Under the pieces are notes generated by a model. That model had not been told where the DNA came from and searched no databases. It saw nothing but the letters and a program-made list of their open reading frames with translations. Shown here piece by piece: positions 46,741-55,319 of a stretch of 64,000 bases of DNA (position 1 is the stretch's first letter; each line of letters begins with the position of its first letter). The stretch is taken from contig CAWDIH010000003.1 in NCBI GenBank assembly GCA_963802415.1, positions 744,001 to 808,000 on the forward strand, written 5' to 3'. The translations under genes were made by a program, and so were the position numbers. Source of the stretch: DATAES01 sp963802415 (GTDB taxonomy: Bacteria; Actinomycetota; Acidimicrobiia; Acidimicrobiales; JACDCH01).

Positions 46741-47961
46741 ATGCCACAACGGCCCAGGACCAGCGCCAACCGCAGGGTGCTGTCCACGGTTCTCTCCTTC
46801 GTCCTCGTCACGGCCGCGTCACTCGGCCTCGCTACAGAGCCGGCGTCCGCGCAGAGCGCGGCCGACGAGAACGCTCTGTTCCAAGCGACGAACCAGTCTC
46901 GGGCAGCCAACGGGCTCGGTCCGCTCCAGTACGACCCTTGGGCGTCGAGCGTGGCCAACAACTGGGCGAACTGGCTCGCAGGATCCGGCGTTCTGCAGCA
47001 CAACCCCAACCTGGTGCGCGACATCGAGGCGAATGTCACCCGGGACTGGACGCGCATTGGCGAAAACGTCGGGTTCGGTCCGAGCGTGGCCTCGCTCCAG
47101 ACAGCGTTCATGAACTCGCCATCTCACCGGCAAAACATTCTTGGTCCCTTCAACCGCGTCGGCATCGGCGCGACGCGTGACGCCAATGGGACGTTGTGGG
47201 TCGTGGTCGACTTCGTCCAGGGGCCGCCTATCGGCTACTACGAACCACCCGGCACGGTGCACTTCACGCGGTGGTACATGCGATCGACGCCCACACCCGG
47301 ACCGGCCAACACCGCGTTCGACTGGGGCATCTCGTCCTACATGTTCGTCTCGGGCGACTGGAACGGCGACGGCATCGACACCGTCGGCGCCTACGCCAAC
47401 GGCTGGTGGTGGCTCCGAAACTCGAACAGCGCCGGGCCGCCCAACATCGTCATCCATTACGGAGACGCCAACGTGCAGCCGGTCGTCGGCGACTGGAACG
47501 GCGACGGCATCGACACGATCGGCGCCTACGCCAACGGCTGGTGGTGGCTCCGAAACTCGAACACCGCCGGGCCGCCCAACATCGCGGTCAACTACGGCGC
47601 GCCCGGCAACACCCCCGTCGTCGGCGACTGGAACGGCGACGGCATCGACACGATCGGCGCCTACGCCAACGGCTGGTGGTGGCTCCGAAACTCGAACACC
47701 GCCGGGCCGCCCAACATCGCGGTCAACTACGGCGCGCCCGGCAACACCCCCGTCGTCGGCGACTGGAACGGCGACGGCATCGACACGATCGGCGCCTACG
47801 CCAACGGCTGGTGGTGGCTCCGAAACTCGAACACCGCCGGGCCGCCCAACATCGTTGTCAACTACGGCGCGCCGGGCTACACGCCAAGTGTCGGGAAGTG
47901 GAACTCGTCAGGTCCGGCCGGGATCGCGACGATCGTGCCTACCTCGATCGTGCCGAACTAA
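46741..47961 (+). CDS. Secreted CAP/SCP-domain protein with WWLRN tandem repeats
   Basis: ATG at 46741 follows GGAGAAGAAG. A signal peptide (to about residue 37, ending PASAQS) precedes a CAP domain with NALFQATNQSRAANGLGPLQ, LAGSGVLQHNPNL, WTRIGENVGFGPS and SPSHRQNILGPFNRVGIGAT; the CAP-type His and Glu are visible in LQHN and GEN. From residue ~200 there are about five copies of a 45-residue unit VGDWNGDGIDTIGAYANGWW, four of them in near-identical 135-bp DNA repeats. GDWNGDGID resembles Ca-binding FG-GAP/integrin loops. It is probably a cell-surface protein. The end overlaps rmlD by 23 bp. Confidence 0.9.
   Translation: MPQRPRTSANRRVLSTVLSFVLVTAASLGLATEPASAQSAADENALFQATNQSRAANGLGPLQYDPWASSVANNWANWLAGSGVLQHNPNLVRDIEANVTRDWTRIGENVGFGPSVASLQTAFMNSPSHRQNILGPFNRVGIGATRDANGTLWVVVDFVQGPPIGYYEPPGTVHFTRWYMRSTPTPGPANTAFDWGISSYMFVSGDWNGDGIDTVGAYANGWWWLRNSNSAGPPNIVIHYGDANVQPVVGDWNGDGIDTIGAYANGWWWLRNSNTAGPPNIAVNYGAPGNTPVVGDWNGDGIDTIGAYANGWWWLRNSNTAGPPNIAVNYGAPGNTPVVGDWNGDGIDTIGAYANGWWWLRNSNTAGPPNIVVNYGAPGYTPSVGKWNSSGPAGIATIVPTSIVPN
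47347..47886 (+). repeat. Four tandem 135-bp coding repeats
   Basis: Units start at 47347, 47482, 47617 and 47752 with exact 135-base spacing. The middle units are almost identical at DNA level, including third codon positions, which indicates recent duplication or gene conversion. They encode the GDWNGDG…WWWLRNSN module of the CAP protein. Confidence 0.92.
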
Positions 47962-48805
47962 GAGAGTGTACGAGCGCGGGCAGCGTTTCGCGGAAGTCGG
48001 GCAGCAAGGGTAGGCCGGCGAGTCGGAGTGCGGCGTTGTCAAGGACCGAGTTGGCGGGCCGCGGCGCGGGCCGCGGCGGTTCGAGTTGCGCGGTGCTGAT
48101 CGGGCTCACGCGATCGGGATCGGCGCCAGCGAGGGCGAAGGTCGTTCTCGCGAACTCGAACCATGAGACCGGGCCCTGGTTGGTCACATGGAACAGACCG
48201 GGGCGACGTTCCACGGCGAAGCGCCGAACGACCGGCACGAGGTCACCCACGATGGTGGGCTGACCGATCTGATCGTCGACGAACGAGGGGTCGACGCCGC
48301 CGGCCGCGAGTCGAAGCAGCGTCTTGACCATGTTGTTGCCGTAGCGGCCGCAAACCCACGAAATGCGGATCACCGTCGCATCGACCGCCGCGGCAGCCAC
48401 CTCTTGTTCGCCGGCCCACTTCGACCTGCCGTACACGGAGGCGGCGCTGGGAGTGTCCCACTCGTCGTACGGAAGGGACTTCGTGCCGTCGAAGACGTAA
48501 TCGGTCGAGAGATAAACGAGATGCGCCCCGAACCGGCGACTCGCCTCGGCGACATTCCTCGTACCGAGCGCGTTCACCTGGTACGCGCGATCAGCATCCG
48601 ACTCGCACGCATCCACCGCTGTCCAGGCAGCAGCGTGCACCACCACCTCGGGACGGACGGTGCCCATCGTCTGCAGGACCACATCTCGGTCGCTGACGTC
48701 GAGCGCGCGACGGTCAGCGGCCGTCACCGCGTCGCCGTGTAGCTCGCAGACCTCCACGAGCTCTCGGCCGACCTGTCCGCCGGCACCGGTCACGAGGACT
48801 CTCAT
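47939..48805 (-). CDS. rmlD: dTDP-4-dehydrorhamnose reductase
   Basis: The 288-residue SDR carries out the last step to dTDP-L-rhamnose. It has RVLVTGAGGQVGRELVEV (2-19), DVSDRDVV, HAAAWTAVDACESDADRAYQ (RmlD hallmark), VYLSTDYVFDGTKSLPYDEW, the catalytic YGRSKWAGE and RISWVCGRYGNNMVKTLLRL. DDQIGQPTIVGDL is the usual substrate-loop. Its ATG overlaps the rmlB stop (ATGA). No rmlC epimerase is visible in the window, so that step must be encoded elsewhere. Confidence 0.95.
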   Translation of the reverse strand: MRVLVTGAGGQVGRELVEVCELHGDAVTAADRRALDVSDRDVVLQTMGTVRPEVVVHAAAWTAVDACESDADRAYQVNALGTRNVAEASRRFGAHLVYLSTDYVFDGTKSLPYDEWDTPSAASVYGRSKWAGEQEVAAAAVDATVIRISWVCGRYGNNMVKTLLRLAAGGVDPSFVDDQIGQPTIVGDLVPVVRRFAVERRPGLFHVTNQGPVSWFEFARTTFALAGADPDRVSPISTAQLEPPRPAPRPANSVLDNAALRLAGLPLLPDFRETLPALVHSLSSARSR

Positions 48806-49756
48806 CGTTTCTTGAGCGGTCGCCACCACCACTCGTTGTCGCGGTACCAGGCCACGGTCTCTTCGAGCGCCTCGTCGAGCGTTCGCTTCTTGCGCCACCC
48901 GAGCTCGGCGATCTTGTGGATGTCGACCGAGTACCGCCGGTCATGGCCGAGCCGGTCTTCGACGTACTCGACCATCTCCTCGCTGGCACCGAGTATCGCC
49001 AGCAGCTTGTCGACCAGCACCCGGTTCGGCGTCTCGTTGCCAGCGCCGATGTTGTAGATCCCGCCGACCGCGCCGTGATGGAGCGAGAGGAGCACCCCCG
49101 CGCAATGGTCGTCGACGTACAGCCAGTCGCGTTCGTTGAGACCGTCGCCATACAACGGTATGCGCCTGCCTTCCAACAAGTTGGTGGTGAACAGCGGGAT
49201 GGCCTTTTCGGGGTACTGGAAGGGGCCGAAGTTGTTCGTGCACCGCGTCACCGTCACCGGGAGCCCGTACGTGTGGTGGTACGAAAGCGCAATCAGGTCC
49301 GAGCCTGCCTTCGACGCGGAGTAGGGCGACCGCGGCTCGAGCGGGTCGGTCTCTTTGGACGATCCTTCCTCGATGGAGCCGTAGACCTCGTCGGTCCCGA
49401 TGTGGATGACACGGCCGATATCGCTCCTACCGCGGTGTCCATGACGATGTTCGTGCCGAAGCAGTTGGTGTTGATGAAGTCGTCCGGCCCGGCGATCGAC
49501 CGATCGACGTGACTCTCAGCGGCGAAATGCACGACCGCGTCGTGTCCTTTCATCGCGTCTTCGAGCGTCCCGGGGTCGCAGTGTTGCCCCTGACGAACTG
49601 GTAGCGCGGGCTGTCGTCGACATCGCGCAATGTCGAGAGGTTGCCGGCGTAGGTGAGCGCGTCGTAAACGGTTACCTCGTCGTCGGTGTTGTGCAGCACG
49701 TGCCGCACGTAGTTCGAACCGATGAAACCGGCACCGCCGGTCACGAACTGCTTCAC
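48802..49756 (-). CDS. rmlB: dTDP-glucose 4,6-dehydratase, two −1 frame breaks
   Basis: GTG at 49756 starts VKQFVTGGAGFIGSNYVRHV, then VYDALTYAGNLSTLRDV. Single bases appear to be missing at about 49580-49585 (restoring VRGNICDPGTLEDAMKGHDA) and 49429-49432 (restoring RSDIGRVIHIGTDEVYGSIE). Other marks are HFAAESHVDRSIAGPDDFIN, the catalytic-type YSASKAGSDL, TRCTNNFGPFQYPEKAIPLF and ERDWLYVDDHC. The repaired protein is ~318 residues. The order rmlA-rmlB-rmlD with short gaps or overlaps makes one operon. Confidence 0.92.
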
Positions 49757-49775
49757 GAGGGCTCCCGATCCTCAC

Positions 49776-50882
49776 TCACTCGAGGTCGATGGCGCAGTGG
49801 TCACCCACCATGACCCGCGTCGCGGCGGGCCGCTGGCCGGACCGTGTGATCTCGACGTGACGTCCGATCAGGCTGTCGGTGAGTCGCGGCACGCCGATGA
49901 TCTGGCTGTGCTCGAGAACGACGGAGTGCTCGACTTCGGAATCGATGATCTCGCAGTCGTTCGCGACCGCCGTGAACGGTCCCACATACGTGTTGACGAG
50001 GCGTGTACGCGCGCCGATGATCGCCGGACCGCGCACGTTGGAGCTCACGAGCTCCGCTCCCTCCTCGACGATGACGCGACCATCGACGTGCGAGCCGTCG
50101 TCGACCTTTCCGTCGATGCGCTGCTCGATCGTCTCGAGGACGCGGCGATTGCTCTCGAGTAGCGGATCCTTCTTCCCGGTGTCGAGCCACCAGCCCTGCA
50201 GCACTTCGTGCAGCACGCGCTGCCCGTCGTCGATGAGCCACTGGATCGCGTCAGTGATCTCGAGCTCACCGCGTCCCGACGGCTTGATCGACGCAACGGC
50301 TTCGTGGATGGCGGGCGTGAAGAGATACACGCCGGCGAGCGCGAGATTCGACGGTGGGTCAGCCGGCTTTTCGACGAGCCGAACGACGTGGCCGGACGCG
50401 TCCACCTCCGCGACACCGAACCGTTGCGGATCCGGCACCGGGCACAGCAGGATCTGTGCCGCGGGTGGCCGGTGGTCGCCGGCGAGGGTGGGCTCGTCGC
50501 ACCGGCGCCGTTCGGCCTCGAACCGGTCGACGAACGCCGAGACGCCTTGCTGGATCATGTTGTCGCCGAGGTACACGACGAAGTCGTCCTCACCGAGGAA
50601 GTCGCGCGCGATCAGCACGCAGTGGGCGAGACCCAACGGCTTCGCTTGCTCGATGTAGGTGATGTCGACCCCCCATCGAGAGCCATCACCGACTGCTGCT
50701 TCGATCTCCGCGCCGTTTGTCCCCACGACGATCCCGAACTCCCGAATTCCGGCTTCGATCATGTGCTCGAGGCCGTACAAGAGGATCGGCTTGTTCGCGA
50801 CGGGCACGAGTTGCTTGGCGCTTGTGTGCGTGATCGGGCGAAGGCGAGTGCCCTCCCCTCCAGAGAGGATGAGACCCTTCAT
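49776..50882 (-). CDS. rmlA: Glucose-1-phosphate thymidylyltransferase, long form
   Basis: The 368-residue protein begins with the nucleotidyltransferase loop LILSGGEGTRLRPITHTSAK (4-23). It also shows KPILLYGLEHMIEAGI, YIEQAKPLGLAHCVLIARDF, the metal-binding YLGDNMIQQG, RFGVAEVDASGHV, EKPADPPSNLALAGVYLF and WWLDTGKKDPLLESNR. The extra ~100 C-terminal residues form a left-handed beta-helix, as in the StrD/long RmlA subfamily. It makes dTDP-glucose for rmlB, 19 bp downstream. It is divergent from the double glycosyltransferase gene. Confidence 0.93.
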   Translation of the reverse strand: MKGLILSGGEGTRLRPITHTSAKQLVPVANKPILLYGLEHMIEAGIREFGIVVGTNGAEIEAAVGDGSRWGVDITYIEQAKPLGLAHCVLIARDFLGEDDFVVYLGDNMIQQGVSAFVDRFEAERRRCDEPTLAGDHRPPAAQILLCPVPDPQRFGVAEVDASGHVVRLVEKPADPPSNLALAGVYLFTPAIHEAVASIKPSGRGELEITDAIQWLIDDGQRVLHEVLQGWWLDTGKKDPLLESNRRVLETIEQRIDGKVDDGSHVDGRVIVEEGAELVSSNVRGPAIIGARTRLVNTYVGPFTAVANDCEIIDSEVEHSVVLEHSQIIGVPRLTDSLIGRHVEITRSGQRPAATRVMVGDHCAIDLE

Positions 50883-50962
50883 GGCGTCGACGAGTGTGGC
50901 ACGTGGCCGCGCGGCCCGGTCAAGGCGTCCCGGTTCCGTCTGAGCCCCAGGGGCTCCCCTCT

Positions 50963-53911
50963 ATGGTTGCGGGCGTGCGGATCGTGCTGGTCTCGGGGCA
51001 CTACCCGCCCAACTTCGTGAGTGGCGGCAGCCTGCAGCCACAACGGCTGGCTCGCGGCCTCCGAGCGCGCGGCCACGACGTCTCTGTGTACGCCGGCTGG
51101 TCCGGTGAGGAGCGAGACGCGCTCGAGACCTGGGACGAGGTCGACGAAGCCGGTCTCCCGGTCCGGTGGATCGTGACCACGCCGTGGGTGCCGTGGTCGG
51201 ACGACCGCAACTGGAACTGCCCGGAGGTCCACCGCGACTTCATTCGCTACCTCGAACGAGAGCGTCCGGATGTCGTGCACCTCCATGATCTGCAAACGCT
51301 CGGAGGCAGCCTCGTGCGTGCCGCGGCCGAAGCCGGCGCGAAGACAATCGTCACGATGCACGACTTCTGGTGGGTGTGCGCTCGATTGTTCCTCGTGGAC
51401 CGCACGATGCACCCGTGCTCGCTCGTGGTGGACGCCGGCTCCTGCGCGTGCGAGCGAAATCACCAGTGGGTGACGAATCGGCGCCAGAGGCTGGCGGACG
51501 AGCTCGCGCACGCCGACCTCGTGCTGTCACCATCGCGCAGCGCGGCTCGCGTGCTCGCGGCGAACGGGATCGCGCCCGATCGCTTGGCAGTGGACGAGAA
51601 CGGATTGCCCGAAGCCGACCTCGACCCGCACCCGATTCACCGCGGACCGCGCGCCCACGACGGCAGCGCTGGTCCGGTGCGCTTCGTCTACGCCGGCGGA
51701 GTCCACGAACTGAAGGGTGTCTCGGTACTGCTGCGCGCCGCCGCGCAGCTCCACGACCTACCGGGGTGGGAGCTGATCGCATACGGCGTACCCGAGAAGC
51801 ACCTCGCCGGCGCCGGCATCGATCTCCGAGATGCCCCCGTTCGGCTCACGAAGCCGTTCTCACCTGAACAGCGCGACGAGGTCCTCGGCGCGGCGGACGC
51901 GCTCGTCGTTCCCTCGATCATGCGGGAGACGCACTCGATCCTGACCCGCGAGGCTTTGAGCCGCGGCGTGCCCGTCGTCTGCACCGACACGCTCGGGCCG
52001 GAAGAAGTCGTCGTGTCAGGCGTGAACGGTCTCATCGTCCCCGCGGGTGACGTCGCGATGCTGGCCGACGCGTTGCGCGCACTGGTCGAGAACCCGAACT
52101 TGCTCGCTGACCTTCGAAAGGGTTGCGGGGCGCCTGTCGCCATCCGGTCGCTCAACGAGCAAGTGGAGGGACTCGAGCGCTGGATGTCGAAGTTGGTAGC
52201 CGGTGGCTCGCAAGACAGTGACGAGCGCGCCAAGCACGTCACCACCCCCCGACCTCGACCCATCCGTCGCGTCGTATGGGCGTGCGGCATCACAGGCGCG
52301 CCGTTGCGCTACCGCGCGCGACTCGCGGCGGAAGCAATCGGTTTGTTGGGCGTGCAAGCGGATGTCATCCACTACCGCGACCCTGCCGTCCTCGAGCTCG
52401 TCGAACAGGCCGACGTCCTCTACGTCTATCGAGTGCCTGCAACCCATCAGTTCCTCGACGTCATCGAACGCGCGCACCAACGCGGCATCCCCGTCTTGTT
52501 CGATGTCGATGACCTCATCTTCGACCCCGACATCGCGGCCGAGATCCCAGCGCTCCAGATCCTGTCGCCGCCCGAAGCGGAAGGCTGGTTGTACGGCGTG
52601 CGGCGCTACCGCACGACCATGGAGCACTGCGACGGATTCATCGGGAGCACGCCACAACTCATTCGGCATGCGCAAGCCGTCACGGGCCTGCCGACGGGCC
52701 AGTTCGACAACGGCGTCGGGATCCTCCTCTCGAAGCTGTCCGACCGTGCCCTTGCGAAGCGCCGGCAGCCGGGACCGCTTCGGATCGGATACCTGAGCGG
52801 CACGATCACCCACGATCACGACTGGTTCTACGTCGAGCCAGCGATGGTCGACACGCTCGACCGGTATCCGGACGTCGAACTGTGGCTCGCCGGCCATCTG
52901 CCGGCGAGCCCGACGCTCGACAAGTTTGGCGGCCGTATCCGCCGGATTCCCTTCACGCGGTGGACGAACCTGCCCGCGCTCCTGCACCAACTCGACGTCA
53001 GCGTCGCGCCGCTCGAGCCCGACAGCAGGTTCAACGAGGCCAAGAGCGCCATCAAGTGGCTGGAAGCCGCGCTCGTCGCGACCCCGACCGTGGCGTCGTC
53101 GACCGAGCCCTTCAGAGACGCGATCGATCAGGGCGCGAGTGGCTTCATCGCGGAGGACCTCGAGGACTGGCGCGACGCGCTCGACCTGCTGCTCAGGGAT
53201 CGGCGGGTGCGACGGCTGACCGGCGAGCGCGCTCGACGCGAAGCGCTCCTCCGCTGGTCGCCCCATCTCCAGGGACGTCGCTTCCTCGAGTTGATGACCG
53301 AAGCACAGGAATGGCCCGCCCTCGCCGCAGCGCGACCTCCGAGCGACTGGGTACCGGCCGTCGCGGACGAGCCCTTCGAGCCAAGCGTCCTCGACCGCTA
53401 CAGCAGCGCTCGGCTCGCGTCCGCGGGCGCGTACGTCGACCTGCAGCGGTCCCGCTGGCGATGGATGGACACACGAGCCCGGCTCAGCCTGCGTGAACGA
53501 GGCGCGACAGCAACGCTCACGCGGGCGGTGCCGTGCGGAGGACGCCAGATCTCCCATGCGACGCGCACTGCCACGAGCGCGGTGCGGAACGCGAGAGCGG
53601 TCGAGCTAAGCCGGTACACGACGAACATGGTCCGCGAGCAGGGACTCCCCCACACCACAGGCCGAGCGATGCGGTACGCGCGGAAGCGCTCACGCGGCCT
53701 CGCGAGCCGTGTGGGATCACTGCCGGGCATCCGCCATCTGCTGGCGGCGGGGCGCCGGCTCCGACGCAGTATCGACTCCCACGGCGTCAGCGGGACGGTC
53801 GACCTGGCCCGTCCGGTGGCGCGCCACTGGGTGCTGCACTCGATCTCGATCGTGAGGTTGCGCGCACACATCCTGGTGCGCCGCCTTGCACAGCTCGTCC
53901 GCCGCCTCTGA
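50963..53911 (+). CDS. Double-domain GT-B glycosyltransferase (two GT4-like modules), 982 residues
   Basis: ATG at 50963 (or GTG at 50975) opens VRIVLVSGHYPPNFVSGGSL. The first module (~1-410) has DVVHLHDLQTLGGSLVRAAA, MHDFWWVCARLF with a Cys-rich stretch, RFVYAGGVHELKGVSVLLRA and PSIMRETHSILTREALSRGV. The second (~425-800) starts IRRVVWACGITGAPLRYRAR and has LFDVDDLIFDP, GPLRIGYLSGTITHDHDWFY and LEPDSRFNEAKSAIKWLEAA. A ~150-residue basic helical tail follows, perhaps for membrane contact. Two activities in one chain suggest a polymerising or two-step transferase. Donors are unknown. Confidence 0.87.
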   Translation: MVAGVRIVLVSGHYPPNFVSGGSLQPQRLARGLRARGHDVSVYAGWSGEERDALETWDEVDEAGLPVRWIVTTPWVPWSDDRNWNCPEVHRDFIRYLERERPDVVHLHDLQTLGGSLVRAAAEAGAKTIVTMHDFWWVCARLFLVDRTMHPCSLVVDAGSCACERNHQWVTNRRQRLADELAHADLVLSPSRSAARVLAANGIAPDRLAVDENGLPEADLDPHPIHRGPRAHDGSAGPVRFVYAGGVHELKGVSVLLRAAAQLHDLPGWELIAYGVPEKHLAGAGIDLRDAPVRLTKPFSPEQRDEVLGAADALVVPSIMRETHSILTREALSRGVPVVCTDTLGPEEVVVSGVNGLIVPAGDVAMLADALRALVENPNLLADLRKGCGAPVAIRSLNEQVEGLERWMSKLVAGGSQDSDERAKHVTTPRPRPIRRVVWACGITGAPLRYRARLAAEAIGLLGVQADVIHYRDPAVLELVEQADVLYVYRVPATHQFLDVIERAHQRGIPVLFDVDDLIFDPDIAAEIPALQILSPPEAEGWLYGVRRYRTTMEHCDGFIGSTPQLIRHAQAVTGLPTGQFDNGVGILLSKLSDRALAKRRQPGPLRIGYLSGTITHDHDWFYVEPAMVDTLDRYPDVELWLAGHLPASPTLDKFGGRIRRIPFTRWTNLPALLHQLDVSVAPLEPDSRFNEAKSAIKWLEAALVATPTVASSTEPFRDAIDQGASGFIAEDLEDWRDALDLLLRDRRVRRLTGERARREALLRWSPHLQGRRFLELMTEAQEWPALAAARPPSDWVPAVADEPFEPSVLDRYSSARLASAGAYVDLQRSRWRWMDTRARLSLRERGATATLTRAVPCGGRQISHATRTATSAVRNARAVELSRYTTNMVREQGLPHTTGRAMRYARKRSRGLASRVGSLPGIRHLLAAGRRLRRSIDSHGVSGTVDLARPVARHWVLHSISIVRLRAHILVRRLAQLVRRL

Positions 53912-53953
53912 GCCGGCCGTCGACTCGACCCGTCGCGGTCGCGTCCCGTCGCG

Positions 53954-54072
53954 TCGCGCACATTGTCGACTCAGCGACTGATTTCGGTGGGTGAGTCGAC
54001 ACAGAGTGAACTGGGATCGCGTCTGTGTCTGCTGAGCCACCAATCCCGTCGCTGTCTCGACACAGACGCGAC
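53954..54072. repeat. 119-bp nested-palindrome repeat, copy B
   Basis: Gap-free counterpart of 23882-24000. It keeps the gtcgactca…tgagtcgac and tcgacacaga…tctgtgt inverted pairs; differences concentrate in the central loop. Like copy A it lies between convergent genes (the double GT and moeB) and occupies half of a 226-bp gap. The rest of this gap (53912-53953 and 54073-54137) shows no gene. Confidence 0.75.
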
Positions 54073-54137
54073 AACAACGAGGTCTGCGTCCGCGCGGCGG
54101 TGGCGGGTTGCCGTCGAGGACCTCGACGGCGCGCGGA

Positions 54138-55319
54138 TCAGGTTCCGGGCGGCGCCTGCAGTGGATGCGGCATGCACAGCTCGTCGAGCTCGGCGACGAC
54201 GATCCGGGCTCGGTTGTCCCATGTGATCTCGTTGGCGGGATCGCGTCGCACCTTGAATTCGTGGAAGCTTTGCTCGAGCGAGTCGTACACGAGCAGACGG
54301 CCGATGAGGGGGTCGCCGAGGTCGAGGACCAGCTTGATCGCCTCGATCGCCTGCATCGAACCGATGATGCCCGGCAGGACCCCGAGCACGCCCGCCTCGG
54401 CGCACGACGGCGCAAGTTCCGCCGGCGGTGGCTCGGGCACCATGTCGCGATAGGTGGGGCCTCGTCGCGGGTCGAACACGGTCACCATGCCCTCGAAGCG
54501 GAAGATCGAGCCGTGCACGACCGGGATCCCGAGCTTGACCGACGCATCGTTCACGAGGAACCTCGTCGGGAAGTTGTCGGTCCCGTCGACGATCACGTCG
54601 TACCCGTCGAGGATGTCGAGGACGTTGTCGGCTCCGAGACGCACGTCGTACGTGACCACGTTGACATCTGGGTTCAAGAGCGTGAGCGTCTTCTTGGCTG
54701 AGTCGACCTTGCGGTCGCCGATGCGCTCGACGTTGTGCAGGATCTGACGCTGCAAGTTGGAGTCGTCGACGACGTCCATGTCGATGATGCCCAGCGTCCC
54801 GACGCCGGCGGCCGCGAGGTAGAGCGCAGCCGGCGAGCCCAGTCCTCCTGCGCCGAGGAGGAGCACCTTCGCGTCGAGCAGCTTCAGCTGCCCTTCGATG
54901 TCGACCTCCGGCAAGAGCGTGTGACGCTGATAGCGGTTGCGCTGCTCGGGAGTGAGCGCACGGGGCACGCGCCAGTCGCGTCCTTCGTCCTTCCACTTGT
55001 TGAACCCACCTGCCACCGAGACGACGTCGGTGTAGCCCAGGTCGGCCAGGGTCTTGGCTGCGAACGCGGACCGCGTGCCACCGGCGCAATGCACGATCAA
55101 CGGCGTGGCACGGTCGGGCACCCGGCCCTCGATGTTGGATTCGAGCTGGCCTCGGGGAATGTGCACCGCCCCCGGAATGGCCCCCTGCTCGTACTCGTCG
55201 GGCTCTCGCACGTCGAGCACCACCGCTCCGGGATGCGACCGCAACTGGTCCGCGGTCGCCGTGTCGACCTCGCGGACCTGCTGCTTCGCTTCACGAAGCA
55301 ACTCTCGGAAGCTCGCCAT
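54138..55319 (-). CDS. moeB: Rhodanese-MoeB/ThiF adenylyltransferase fusion
   Basis: ATG at 55319 gives 393 residues. Residues 1-110 are a rhodanese domain with LDVREPDEYEQGAIPGAVHI and the active-site loop VHCAGGTRS. Residues ~115-393 are a ThiF/MoeB E1-like domain: RYQRHTLLPEVDIEGQLKLL, the ATP loop LLLGAGGLGSPAALYLAAAG, DMDVVDDSNLQRQI, VDGTDNFPTRFLVND and the Cys-containing PSCAEAGVLGVLPGIIGSMQ. It would adenylate the C-terminus of a ubiquitin-like sulfur carrier and pass sulfur to it for molybdopterin, thiamin or cysteine synthesis. MoeZ has the reverse domain order. Confidence 0.9.
   Translation of the reverse strand: MASFRELLREAKQQVREVDTATADQLRSHPGAVVLDVREPDEYEQGAIPGAVHIPRGQLESNIEGRVPDRATPLIVHCAGGTRSAFAAKTLADLGYTDVVSVAGGFNKWKDEGRDWRVPRALTPEQRNRYQRHTLLPEVDIEGQLKLLDAKVLLLGAGGLGSPAALYLAAAGVGTLGIIDMDVVDDSNLQRQILHNVERIGDRKVDSAKKTLTLLNPDVNVVTYDVRLGADNVLDILDGYDVIVDGTDNFPTRFLVNDASVKLGIPVVHGSIFRFEGMVTVFDPRRGPTYRDMVPEPPPAELAPSCAEAGVLGVLPGIIGSMQAIEAIKLVLDLGDPLIGRLLVYDSLEQSFHEFKVRRDPANEITWDNRARIVVAELDELCMPHPLQAPPGT

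Noticed and set aside
47347..47886. CRISPR-like array
   Set aside because: The 135-bp repeats are in frame within a coding sequence, contiguous and without spacers.
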